From: DATFDN01 sp963756495
Lineage (GTDB): Bacteria; Pseudomonadota; Alphaproteobacteria; Acetobacterales; Acetobacteraceae
DNA length: 64,000 nucleotides
Reading direction: 5' to 3'
Assembly: GCA_963756495.1 (NCBI GenBank)
Contig: CAVWNS010000002.1
Coordinates: 1-64,000, forward strand
The notes under the pieces are model-generated. The model made no database searches. It worked only from the letters and a program-made list of their open reading frames with translations, and was not told where the DNA came from. Below, piece by piece: positions 1 through 8,213 of the stretch. The position numbers were made by a program, and so were the translations under genes. Every line of letters starts with the position of its first letter. Position 1 is the first letter of the stretch.

Positions 1-45
1 ACGCATCGCGGCACCCTGCGCGTCTACCAATTCCGCCACCTGGGC
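1..45 (-). tRNA. tRNA-Leu, 5' part, running off the left edge
   Basis: Read on the minus strand, bases 45 to about 18 give an acceptor strand GCCCAGG, U8-G9, a D-arm GCG/CGC and a D-loop typical of bacterial leucine tRNAs. The gene should continue leftwards out of the window. The bases after the D-arm do not form a normal 5-bp anticodon stem with a 7-base loop, so the anticodon cannot be read. Either the sequence has an error here or this is a tRNA fragment. Identity as Leu rests on the D-arm and acceptor only. Confidence 0.5.
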
Positions 46-115
46 AGGGGCCTGGACGCCGGGAACGCACCGGCGAGGCGATGTAGCGGTGGCGGCACCC
101 GGCGTCAACCGCATC

Positions 116-526
116 TCAGCGGAACACGATGCGGCGCGAGAGCGAGAAGTTCACCCCCATGCCGGCGAGCGATCCAGCCGCTACCGCCAGCACCGGCTGG
201 TCCGCGCAGAGCGGGATCGCGGTAACCAACGCCGCATACATGCCGCGATTGAGGACGAAGCCGGCCAGGTTCACCAGGAGGAATCGCGCCCATTGCCGAT
301 GCGCCGGCCCACCACCCTGGCCACGGAACGTCCAGCGCCGGTTCAGCGCCCAATTGGCCGAGGCCGCCGCGAAATAGGCCGCGACACCGGCGCCGTACAG
401 CCCCAGTGGAACGCGCAGCGCGTACACCACGGCGGTGTCGACCAGGAACCCGAAGGCGCCGACAGTGCCGAAGCGCAGGAACTGCGCCACGACATCCGGC
501 CCCGCCACGCTGTCTGCGACCTGCAC
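116..526 (-). CDS. GtrA-like family membrane protein
   Basis: The 136-residue product has four hydrophobic segments arranged as in the GtrA family, with the typical first helix (QFLRFGTVGAFGFLVDTAVV), a basic NRRWTF motif after helix 2 and a second half ending FSLSRRIVFR. Family members move undecaprenyl-linked sugars across, or anchor glycosyltransferases in, the inner membrane during glucosylation of O-antigen or teichoic acid. The start is inferred: a GTG at 526 preceded by AAAGGTGG. The open frame runs far upstream, but that part is antisense to the binding-protein gene and looks like a shadow. Its glycosyltransferase partner would lie outside the window. The gene is divergent from the binding protein at 613. 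Confidence 0.75.
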   Translation of the reverse strand: MQVADSVAGPDVVAQFLRFGTVGAFGFLVDTAVVYALRVPLGLYGAGVAAYFAAASANWALNRRWTFRGQGGGPAHRQWARFLLVNLAGFVLNRGMYAALVTAIPLCADQPVLAVAAGSLAGMGVNFSLSRRIVFR

Positions 527-612
527 CCATCCACCTTTCGCCCGCGCGCTTGCCTGCCGCTTGCGCAGACTGTCATCTAGCCGTGAACCAACCCTTGACG
601 GAAGGCCGTGCC

Positions 613-2203
613 ATGAAGCGCCGCTCGTTCCTCGCCGGCTCCGCCGCCACCCTGACCGCTCCCCTTGTCGCGCCCGCGATCGCGGGCGCGCAATCCCCCC
701 CGCGTGCTGAAGTTCATCCCGCAGTCGGACGTGACGATCCTCGACCCGATCTGGACCACCGCCTACGTCACGCGCAACCACGGCTACCTGATCTTCGACA
801 CGCTGTATGGCATGGACGGCGCGTTCCAGCCGCAGCCGCAGATGGTCGCCGGGCAGGTGGTGGAAAACGAGGGCCGGCTGTGGCGGCTCACGCTGCGCGA
901 CGGGCTTGCCTGGCATGATGGGCAGAGGGTGCTGGCGCGCGACTGCGTCGCCTCCATCAACCGCTGGGGCAAGCGGGATTCGTTCGGCCAGACGCTGATG
1001 GCCTATACCGACGAGCTGTCGGCGGCCGACGACAAGACAATCGTGTTCAAGCTGAAGAAGCCCTTCTCGATGTTGCCCGAGGCGCTGGGCAAGCCGGGCA
1101 GCAGCATGTGCGCGATGATGCCCGAGCGGCTGGCCAACACCGACCCGTTCACGCAGGTCACCGAGATGGTCGGCAGCGGCCCGTTCCGCTGGAAGGCCGA
1201 TGAGCGCGTGGTCGGCTCGCGCGCTGTCTATGAACGCAATGCGGCCTACAAGCCGCGCGAGGGTGGGCCCCCGCAATGGACCGCGGGGCCGAAGATCGTG
1301 AATTTCGACCGGGTCGAGTGGCACGTCATCCCCGACCTCTCCACGAAAGCCGCTGCGTTGCAGAGCGGGGAGATGGATTTTTGGGAGGACCCCACCGGCG
1401 ACATGCTCCCGTTGCTGCGCACCCAGGACGGGCTGGTGGTCGAGGTGACCGATCCGACCGGCCTGATGGGCTGTCTGCGGCTGAACGAGCTGCACCCGCC
1501 CTTCGACAACCCGGCGATCCGCCGCGCCTTGCTGAAGGCGGTCAACCAAGCCGACGTGATGGTCGCGGTGGCCGGCGAGGACCCGAAAATGATCCACGTC
1601 CCCACCGGTGTCTTCACCCCCGGCACACCGATGGGAACCGATGTCGGTCTCGACGTGTTCCTCGGGCCGCGCGACTACGCCTCGGTCAAGCGCGAGATCG
1701 AGGCGGCGGGCTACAAGGGCGAGAGAGTGGCGTTCATGGCGCCGACCGACTTCCCGATTCTGAAGGCCGAGGCCGATGTCTGCGCCGACATGCTGAAGAG
1801 GGCCGGGTTCAACGTCGATTATCAGGCGATGGACTGGGGCACGCTGGTGCAGCGCCGCGCCAAGCAGGACAGCCCCGATGCCGGCGGCTGGAGCGCCTTC
1901 GGCACGTTCTGGGCCGGACTCGACCAGGCGAACCCGGTCGGCCACGCCTTCCTGCGCGGCAACGGCAAGCAGGCGCTGTTCGGTTGGCCGACCGCGCCCA
2001 AGATCGAGGCGCTGCGCCAGGCGTGGATCGACGCCCCGGATCTGACGAGCCGCAAGAAGCTGGCGGAGGCCCTCCAGCTTCAGGCGTTGCAGGACGTCCC
2101 ATACGTGCCGGTCGGTCAGTACTTCGCGGCGACCGCCCACAAGAAGGAGATCACCGGCATCCTGAACGGTTTCGTGATGTTCTGGAATGTTCGGCGGACT
2201 TAG
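613..2203 (+). CDS. ABC transporter substrate-binding protein, family 5 (one frameshift)
   Basis: This is a periplasmic oligopeptide/nickel-type binding protein of about 529 residues. The ATG at 613 opens a twin-arginine-like signal (KRRSFLAGSAATLTAPLV, then an AxA cleavage site). The mature part begins VLKFIPQSDVTILDP in another frame. The join falls in a run of seven C at 695-701; removing one C makes one continuous protein, so I call the gene across the run. The mature domain shows the usual family-5 order, including a TLYGMDG-like early motif and a C-terminal QALQDVPYVPVGQYF segment. No permease or ATPase genes adjoin, so the transporter partners are unknown. The gene ends just before a terminator-like hairpin. 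Confidence 0.8.
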
Positions 2204-2216
2204 GAGACGGCCGTTT

Positions 2217-2255
2217 TAAAACAACGAAGGCCCCGGAGGAAACCACCGGGGCCTT
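2217..2255 (-). terminator. Strong intrinsic terminator (works best on the minus strand)
   Basis: A perfect 10-bp stem AAGGCCCCGG/CCGGGGCCTT at 2227-2236 and 2246-2255 encloses a 9-base loop. On the minus strand the stem is followed by CGTTGTTTTAAAAC, a T-rich tail suited to intrinsic termination. It would end transcription of the 23-codon ORF and perhaps of the whole flagellar operon. On the plus strand it could also stop the binding-protein message. Confidence 0.75.
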
Positions 2256-2292
2256 CCATTGTCTGTCCGTGCTTACCAGACGGTAACCTGGG

Positions 2293-2364
2293 TTACGCGA
2301 CCCCCAGCTTCGAGGCACCGATCCAGGCCGCGGCGACTGGCGCCGGCTTCAAACAATGAGACAC
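2293..2364 (-). CDS. Small ORF of 23 codons with extended Shine-Dalgarno
   Basis: A GTG at 2364 opens a 23-residue peptide (GTG-S-H-C-L-K-P then APVAAAWIGASKLGVA) ending in TAA. Its upstream bases 2364-2380 are an exact complement of the conserved last 17 bases of 16S rRNA (CTGGATCACCTCCTTTC), with seven bases between GGAGG and the start. A short palindrome (GGTAACCTGGGTTACG) sits at the stop codon and a strong terminator follows about 40 bases on. These are seen directly. I do not recognise the peptide. It could be a small protein, a leader peptide, or a peptide precursor; one Cys and one Trp are present. It lies 90 bases downstream of the DUF3072 gene on the same strand. Confidence 0.5.
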   Translation of the reverse strand: MSHCLKPAPVAAAWIGASKLGVA

Positions 2365-2453
2365 TGGATCACCTCCTTTCAGTTATGTTGATGGGCGAGG
2401 CGCAATGTGGCCCGCCGGGGTTCTGAGCGCAAGGGCGCTGACGAGTCGCGCAC

Positions 2454-2681
2454 TCAGTGGTTCCGCCCTCGCCCGGTCTTGGCCTGCAAGGCGTCGATGT
2501 GCTTGGAGGCCTCGGCCTTGCTCAGCCCCGGGTCGAATGCCTCACCGGCCTCTTCACACAGGGTCTTGAGATATGAGGCCTGGGCGCCGGTCATGGATTC
2601 GTCACCGGTGGTCCACTCGTCCGGGTCCTTGACGGCGTTGCCGGCGTGGTCGGGGTCGGGGGTTTTCGGGTTCGTGCTCAT
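2454..2681 (-). CDS. DUF3072 domain protein
   Basis: The 75-residue soluble protein has the DUF3072 signature: a disordered acidic N-terminus (STNPKTPDPD), then TGDESMTGAQASYLKTLCEE and a C-terminal LSKAEASKHIDALQ helix. DUF3072 proteins are small and of unknown function; the helical part resembles a SAP-like or helix-loop-helix fold. The ATG at 2681 is chosen because everything upstream is antisense or shadow of flhA. The gene follows flhA by 46 bases on the same strand and may be read through from the flagellar operon. Confidence 0.7.
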   Translation of the reverse strand: MSTNPKTPDPDHAGNAVKDPDEWTTGDESMTGAQASYLKTLCEEAGEAFDPGLSKAEASKHIDALQAKTGRGRNH

Positions 2682-2727
2682 GATCTGTGAACGCCCCTGT
2701 TGGCGTTCTGTTCCCTGCCCTGATCGC

Positions 2728-4803
2728 TCAAATCGTGCCGACCGTGCGGATGCGGGCCCGCGGATGGATCTCGGCCTGCGCGAGGACCGGCGTGTTGGGG
2801 CGAATGCGGTCCACCACCGCGCGGACATGGGCGCGGACCCCGCCGCTGGTCAGCAGCGCCGCCTGCTCCCCGGTCGCGTTCGCCGCCTCGAAGGCATTGC
2901 GCAGCCGCTGCATGAACTCCTGCAGGCGCGTGGGCGCCATCGCGAGCTGGCGGTCTTCGGGCGGCCCGGTCAGCGCCTCGGCGAACGCGCCCTCCCACTC
3001 CGGCGAAAGCGGGATGATGGGGATGTAGCCCGACGCCCCGGTGTAGCTGTCGCTGATCTGGCGCGCGAGGCGGGCGCGCACATGCGTCACGATCGCGGGA
3101 ATGGCCCGCACCCCCCCGGCGCACGCTTCCTGCACGCCCTCCAGGATGGTGGCAAGGTCGCGGATCGAGATGCGTTCGGCCAGCAGCGATTGGAGCACGC
3201 GCTGGATGCCGCCCGTGCTGATCTGGGCCGGCACCAGGTCGGTAACGAGCTTCTGCTGCTCGCGTGGGAGTTCGTCGAGCAGCTTCTGCGTCTCGGCGTA
3301 GGACAGCAGCTCGGCCATGCTCTCGCGCACCGCTTCTGTCAGGTGCGTGGTGAGCACGCTCGCCGGATCGACCACGGTGTAACCACGGAACATCGCCTCG
3401 TCCTTGCCGGTCGGCTCGATCCACAGGGCGGGCAGCCCGAAGGCGGGTTCGTGGGTCGGCTCGCCGGGCAATTCCGGCAAGCCGCCCTTAGGGTTCATCG
3501 CCAGCAGCCGGGTCGGGCGCAGCTCCCCGCGCCCGGCCTCGATCTCCTTGATGCGGATGGCGTAGGCCTCGGCGGCAAGCTGCATGTTGTCCTGGATGCG
3601 GACCGGCGGCAGGACGAAGCCCATCTCGCTGGCGATGCTGCGGCGCAGACCCTTGATCTGTTCGGTCAGCCGCGCCTGGCCCCCGCCGGCCAACGACAGC
3701 AACCCATATCCCAGCTCCAGCCGGATCAGGTCGATGCGGAGCTGCTCGCTGATGGGCTGCTCCGCCGGCGGCGCGGGCGGAGCCGGGGCGGGCTCGGGAT
3801 TGGCCGGATGCTTGTGGCGCATCCAGGCCTCCACGCCGGCCAGCCCGCCAAGCGCCAGGAAGGGCAGCGCCGGCAGGCCCGGCAGCAGCGCGAGCACGCC
3901 CGCCGCCCCCGCCGCCAGCGCGAGCGGCTTGGGGCTGGCGCCGAGCTGGCCGATCAGGACGGCGTCGGCGCTGCCCTCCATGCCGCCCTTGGTCACCACG
4001 ATGCCGGCGGCGATGGAGACCAGCAGGGCCGGGATCTGCGAGACGAGCCCGTCGCCCACGGTCAGCGTGGTGAAGGTCGCGAGCGCGTCGGTCAGCGCCA
4101 TGCCGTGCTGGGCGACCCCGATCGCCAGCCCGCCCACGATGTTGATCGAGGTGATGATGAGCCCGGCGACCGCATCGCCGCGCACGAACTTCGCGGCGCC
4201 GTCCATGGCGCCATAGAAGCCGCTCTCCTCCTCCAGCTCGCGCCGGCGCTTGCGCGCCGTCTTCTCGTCGACCAGGCCGGCCGAGAGGTCGGCGTCGATC
4301 GCCATCTGCTTGCCGGGCATCGCATCCAGGCTGAACCGCGCGGCAACCTCGGCGATGCGCCCGGAGCCCTTGGTGATGACCATGAAGTTCACCACCAGCA
4401 GGATGGCGAACAGGATCACCCCAATCAGGACGTCCCCGCCCATCAGGAACCCGCCGAACGCGGCGACGACGTGCCCGGCCGCCGTCGCCCCCTCCGCACC
4501 ATGCGACAGGATGCGCCGCGTGGTGGCTACATTCAGGGATAGGCGCAGCAGGGTGGTCAGCAGCAGCAACGTGGGAAAGCTGGTGAAGTCGAGCGGGCGC
4601 CCAAGGAACAGCGCCACCATCAGCACCAGGACCGCCCCAGTGATCGAGATCGCAAGTCCCAGGTCGAGCAACATCGGGGGCAGGGGCAGCACCAGCACCG
4701 ACAGCAGCGCGACGACGCCCAGGGCGAGGCCGACATCGCTGCCGGGTGCATAACGGCGAAGGCTGGCGAGGGAGGTGGGGAAGCTCAGCGCGGCCGTTGT
4801 CAT
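2728..4803 (-). CDS. flhA: Flagellar biosynthesis protein FlhA
   Basis: FlhA is the large inner-membrane component of the flagellar type III export gate and uses its cytoplasmic ring to order substrate export. At 691 residues it has the normal length. The N-terminal half has about eight membrane segments with the FHIPEP-family signature around RLSLNVATTRRILSHG, and the motif GDGLVSQIPALLVSIAAGIV is present. The C-terminal half is the soluble domain. The start at 4803 lies 25 bases after the flbD stop, in line with one operon fliF-fliG-fliH-fliN-flbD-flhA. No break is seen in this gene. Confidence 0.97.
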   Translation of the reverse strand: MTTAALSFPTSLASLRRYAPGSDVGLALGVVALLSVLVLPLPPMLLDLGLAISITGAVLVLMVALFLGRPLDFTSFPTLLLLTTLLRLSLNVATTRRILSHGAEGATAAGHVVAAFGGFLMGGDVLIGVILFAILLVVNFMVITKGSGRIAEVAARFSLDAMPGKQMAIDADLSAGLVDEKTARKRRRELEEESGFYGAMDGAAKFVRGDAVAGLIITSINIVGGLAIGVAQHGMALTDALATFTTLTVGDGLVSQIPALLVSIAAGIVVTKGGMEGSADAVLIGQLGASPKPLALAAGAAGVLALLPGLPALPFLALGGLAGVEAWMRHKHPANPEPAPAPPAPPAEQPISEQLRIDLIRLELGYGLLSLAGGGQARLTEQIKGLRRSIASEMGFVLPPVRIQDNMQLAAEAYAIRIKEIEAGRGELRPTRLLAMNPKGGLPELPGEPTHEPAFGLPALWIEPTGKDEAMFRGYTVVDPASVLTTHLTEAVRESMAELLSYAETQKLLDELPREQQKLVTDLVPAQISTGGIQRVLQSLLAERISIRDLATILEGVQEACAGGVRAIPAIVTHVRARLARQISDSYTGASGYIPIIPLSPEWEGAFAEALTGPPEDRQLAMAPTRLQEFMQRLRNAFEAANATGEQAALLTSGGVRAHVRAVVDRIRPNTPVLAQAEIHPRARIRTVGTI

Positions 4804-4828
4804 GGCCGGAACCGCTCCCAGCCCTCCT

Positions 4829-6175
4829 TCATGCCGCCGCTACGCCTTGGGCGGGCGGCGGCACCGCCAATCCCTGGGCGGCGTAGTCGCGCAGCTTGTT
4901 GCGCAGCGCGCGGATGGAGATGCCGAGGATGGTCGCCGCATGCGTACGGTTGCCCAGCGTGTGACCCAACGTCTGGAGGATCAGGTCGCGCTCGACCTCC
5001 TCCATCGTGCGGCCGACCAGCGCGGCGACGCCGCCGGAGGCAGATACGGATGCGGGTGATGCGGCAGCGGCGGTCGCATCGGACGAAAGCTCGATCGCCT
5101 CGGGGCCGATCTCCGCGCCCTCGGCCAGCAGCACCGCGCGATGCAGGGTGTTCTCCAGCTCGCGGACATTGCCGCGCCATCCATGCGCGGTAAGACGGCT
5201 CAGCGCGACGGGCGAGAGGGGGCGGAAAGCAATCCCGTTCACCTCGGCATAGCGGCGCGCGAAATGCTCGCCCAGCGCGGCGATGTCGCCCGGGCGCTCG
5301 CGCAGCGGCGGGACGCGCAGGCTCACCACGTTCAGGCGGAAGAAAAGGTCCTCCCGGAATGCGCCGCGCGCGGCCTCGCGCGCGAGGTCGCGGTTGGTGG
5401 TGGCGAGGATGCGCACATTCACCTTCACCGGCCCCGACCCGCCGACCCGATCGATCTCACGCTCCTGCAGGGCGCGCAGCAGCTTGGCCTGGAGACGCAC
5501 CTCCATCTCGCTCACCTCGTCGAGCAGGAGCGTGCCACCATCGGCCGCCTCGAACTTGCCCACGCGGCGGGCGAGGGCGCCGGAGAACGCGCCTTTCTCG
5601 TGGCCGAACAGCTCCAATTCCAGCAGCGCCTCCGGGATGGCCGCGCAGTTCAGGGCAACGAACGGCCCGGCCGAGCGGCGCGAGCGGCGGTGGATGTGGC
5701 GGGCCAGCACCTCCTTGCCGGTGCCGGATTCGCCGCCGATCAGCACCGAGGCCTCGGAGGCGGCAACCTGTTCGGCCCGGCGGACGGCGGCCTGCATGAC
5801 CGGGTCGCGGGCGATCATCGCGTGCGTCTCCCCGGAAGCGGCGGTCAGGATCGCGGCGATCAGGTCCGGGTCCGGCGGCAGGCTCAGGAACTCGCGTGCG
5901 CCATCGCGGATGGCGCGCACCGCCGCCTCCGGATCGTCGCCCGTGCCGCAGGCCACCACGGCGACCGCAATCCGCTCGGTGGCCAGCGCGCGCACCACCG
6001 CCCCTACGTCGTGGCGCACGTCGCACAGCACGAGGTCGATGCGCGCATCGGTGCGCAGGCGTGACAGCGCTCCCATCGCGTCGTCCGCCTGGTCGAGCTT
6101 CGCGCCACGCGCAATGGCGATGCGCGCCGCCTGTCCCAGCTCGCCCGAGAGCGACCCGATGATGAGAACACGCAT
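4829..6175 (-). CDS. flbD: Sigma-54-dependent flagellar regulator FlbD
   Basis: FlbD is the enhancer-binding activator of sigma-54 flagellar promoters in alphaproteobacteria. The 448-residue product has an N-terminal receiver-like domain (1-112) that lacks the usual paired acidic residues after strand 1 (it reads VLIIGSLSG), an AAA+ domain with Walker A GGESGTGKE at 147-155, a sigma-54 contact loop GAFSGA at 195-200 in place of the common GAFTGA, Walker B GGTLLLDE at 213-220, and a C-terminal Fis-type helix-turn-helix ending IRALRNKLRDYAAQG. A ribosome-binding site GAGGGGA precedes the ATG at 6175. The frame is open back into fliN with no stop, discussed under fliN. Degenerate receivers are known for FlbD, whose activity is set by FliX rather than by phosphorylation. 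Confidence 0.92.
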   Translation of the reverse strand: MRVLIIGSLSGELGQAARIAIARGAKLDQADDAMGALSRLRTDARIDLVLCDVRHDVGAVVRALATERIAVAVVACGTGDDPEAAVRAIRDGAREFLSLPPDPDLIAAILTAASGETHAMIARDPVMQAAVRRAEQVAASEASVLIGGESGTGKEVLARHIHRRSRRSAGPFVALNCAAIPEALLELELFGHEKGAFSGALARRVGKFEAADGGTLLLDEVSEMEVRLQAKLLRALQEREIDRVGGSGPVKVNVRILATTNRDLAREAARGAFREDLFFRLNVVSLRVPPLRERPGDIAALGEHFARRYAEVNGIAFRPLSPVALSRLTAHGWRGNVRELENTLHRAVLLAEGAEIGPEAIELSSDATAAAASPASVSASGGVAALVGRTMEEVERDLILQTLGHTLGNRTHAATILGISIRALRNKLRDYAAQGLAVPPPAQGVAAA

Positions 6176-6526
6176 GTTCGTCCCCTCAGATGTCAGTCCC
6201 TCGACTGGCCGGTCCGCCTTCACGATCTCCGTCATCGTCACGCCCAGCCGGCTGTCGTCGACCATCACCACCTCGCCGCGCGCGACCAGGCGGTTGTTGA
6301 CATAGATGTCGATCGCCTCGCCCAGCTTGCGGTCGAGCTCGACCACCGCGCCACGCCCGAGCTTCAGCAGCTGGCTCACCTGCATCGTCGCCTTGCCCAG
6401 CACGGCGCTGACGGTGACCGGGATGTCGTACACCGCCTCCAGGTCGCGGGCGGAGCGCGGCGCGCCGGACTCCGAAGCGCTGGCGCCGGCGTCCGGCAGC
6501 TCCGACAGCTGCATCTCATTCGACAT
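6176..6526 (-). CDS. fliN: Flagellar motor switch protein FliN (no stop before flbD as read)
   Basis: FliN is the small C-ring protein that binds CheY-P and helps export. The SpoA core is clear: a VYDIPVTVSAVLGKATMQVS strand region, the LKLGRGAVVELDRKLGE motif, and VNNRLVARGEVVMVDDSRLG, then MTEIV. After that the frame reads on through KADRPVEG into the FlbD methionine without a stop. If one G is removed in the run near 6200, the protein ends at a TGA at 6193-6195 with 110 residues, the family length, and a 17-base gap with a good ribosome-binding site remains before flbD. I think that is the true structure; a genuine FliN-FlbD fusion is the alternative. Confidence 0.85.
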
Positions 6527-7199
6527 GGGCGACCTCCCGCGTCCGCGCGCTGAGCAGCCCGGCGGGCGCCAGCGCGGCGGCGACCTCCTCCCACAGTGCC
6601 GCGCCGTCGCGCGCGGCCGTGCCGGCATGCCAGCGCAGCCGCACGTCGCCCGGCCCCATCGCGGGATCGGTCACGACCCGCACCCGCCCGGACTCGTCGG
6701 GTAGCGATTCGTGCGACCTCCTCGGCCAGCGCGGCCGCCGCCGCAGGGCCCGTGCGCACCACGATCTCGGGCTCCAGCGCAGGCCGGGCAGCAGTGCGCC
6801 GACCACCGCGCGCGCTTCCGCCGGACCGTGGCGGGCGCACAGCGCCGGGAACAGCGCCGCGAGCGTATCCAGCAGCAGACCCGCGAGCGCGCCCGCAGTG
6901 GCTTCGGCGTGGGCGCGCAACTCATGGCGGAGGACTGCCATTTCGCGGGCCAGCGCCGCCGTGGCATGCGGCCAGGAACCCGCGCGGCTCCCGCCTCCGC
7001 CTCGGCGCGCGCGGCGGCATGCGCCTCGGCCCAGGCGTCGGCCCGCGCGACGGCGACATCGGCCTCGGTCAGCCGGCGGACCCCCTGCTCGGGGCCGATC
7101 ACCTCCGGCTCTGGCGCATCCGGGGCGTCGAAATCCTCATCAAACAGCGCGCCGCGCCCGGCCCGGCCGGCGCATCGCGGCTCCCATCAGCCCGTTCAT
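6516..7199 (-). CDS. fliH: Flagellar assembly protein FliH (FlbE), several frameshifts
   Basis: The stretch between fliG and fliN encodes FliH, the regulator of the FliI export ATPase, but in pieces. The N-terminus reads ALFDEDFDAPDAPEPEVIGP followed by an Ala/Glu-rich coiled part (EADVAVARADAWAEAHAAA). A second piece continues MAVLRHELRAHAEATAGALA. A third has LEPEIVVRTGPAAAAALAEE. The last, GRVRVVTDPAMGPGDVRLRW to ARTREVAHVE, ends at 6516. At least four indels are needed, near 7160, 6985, 6785 and 6707. The ATG at 7199 directly follows the fliG stop, and the end overlaps the fliN start by 11 bases. Position in the operon and the C-terminal GDVRLRWHAGTAARDGAALW pattern support FliH. A pseudogene is unlikely given the intact neighbours. 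Confidence 0.75.
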
Positions 7200-8213
7200 C
7201 TAGAACACCAGCTCCTCGTCCTTGCTCTCGCTGATCTCGATCGTGCCCTGCGCGGCCAGCTCCTTCGCCAGAGCGACGATCGCCCCTTGCGCCTCGTCCA
7301 CCGCGCGCAGCTTCACCGGCCCGAGCGAGGCCATTTCCTCCTTCAGCATCTTCGCCGCGCGCTCCGAAAGATTGCCGAGGAACAGGTCCCGCACGCGGTC
7401 GGAGGCGCCCTTCAGGGCGACCGGAAGCTTGTCCTTCTCCACCTCGCGCAGCAGCACCTGCACGCTTGCCGCCGACAGGCGCTGGAGGTCATCGAAGGTG
7501 AACATGAGCGCCTTGATGCGCTCGGCCGAATCGCGGTTGCGCTCCTCCAGCGCCGCGATGAAGCGCGACTCCGCCTGACGGTCCAGGTTGTTGAAGATGT
7601 CGGCCATCATCTCGTGCGCGTCGCGACGCGTGCTGCGGGCGAGGTTGGACATGAACTCGGCGCGCAGCGTCTTCTCGACGCCGTCCAGCACGTCCTTCTG
7701 AATGCTCTCCATGCGCAGCATCCGCATCACGACCTCCATCGCGAAGGCCTCCGGCAGCAGCGACAGCACGCGCGCGGCGTGCTCGGCCCGCACCTTCGAC
7801 AACACAACCGCGACGGTCTGCGGGTATTCGTTCTTCAGGTAGTTCGCGAGCACCGCCTCGTTCACGTTGCCCAGCTTGTCCCACATGGTCCGCCCGGCCG
7901 GACCACGGATCTCCTCCATGATCTGCAGGACGCGCTCACGCGGCAGCGCCTTCTGCAACATCCGTTCGGTGCTCTCGAAGCTGCCCACCAGATTGCCGGA
8001 GGCACCCATGCTCTCGGCGAAGTCCACGAAGAGCCGCTCGATCAGCTCGGCCCGCACGTTGCCGAGCTGCGCCATCGCGGCCGAGATCTCCTTGATCTCG
8101 TCCTCGTGCATCATCGCGAACAGTCGCCCGCACTGCTCCTCGCCCAGCGCCAGCATCAGGATGGCCGCCTTCTGCGGTCCGGTCAGGATGCGGTAGTCGT
8201 CGGCCCGCAGCAT
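7200..8213 (-). CDS. fliG: Flagellar motor switch protein FliG
   Basis: FliG is the C-ring protein that binds FliF and carries the torque-generating helix facing MotA. The 337-residue protein opens with the typical KAAILMLALGEEQCGRLFAM region, has the middle-domain segment ILMEEIRGPAGRTMWDKLGN-like pattern, and a C-terminal charged helix (LEERNRDSAERIKALMFTFD, then LQRLSAASVQVLLREV). It ends in EELVF. Start and stop overlap the neighbours: its ATG overlaps the fliF stop as ATGA. No frame damage is seen. Confidence 0.96.
   Translation of the reverse strand: MLRADDYRILTGPQKAAILMLALGEEQCGRLFAMMHEDEIKEISAAMAQLGNVRAELIERLFVDFAESMGASGNLVGSFESTERMLQKALPRERVLQIMEEIRGPAGRTMWDKLGNVNEAVLANYLKNEYPQTVAVVLSKVRAEHAARVLSLLPEAFAMEVVMRMLRMESIQKDVLDGVEKTLRAEFMSNLARSTRRDAHEMMADIFNNLDRQAESRFIAALEERNRDSAERIKALMFTFDDLQRLSAASVQVLLREVEKDKLPVALKGASDRVRDLFLGNLSERAAKMLKEEMASLGPVKLRAVDEAQGAIVALAKELAAQGTIEISESKDEELVF

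Noticed and set aside
116..2140. One long minus-strand open frame of 674 codons spanning GtrA and the binding-protein gene
   Set aside because: Only the last 136 codons are GtrA-like; the rest is antisense to the binding protein at 613 and rich in Arg, Gly and Pro, as expected for a GC-driven shadow.
2364..2380. Remnant of a 16S rRNA gene
   Set aside because: The match to the 16S 3' end stops after 17 bases; upstream sequence is unrelated to 16S, so a ribosome-binding site on the other strand is the better reading.
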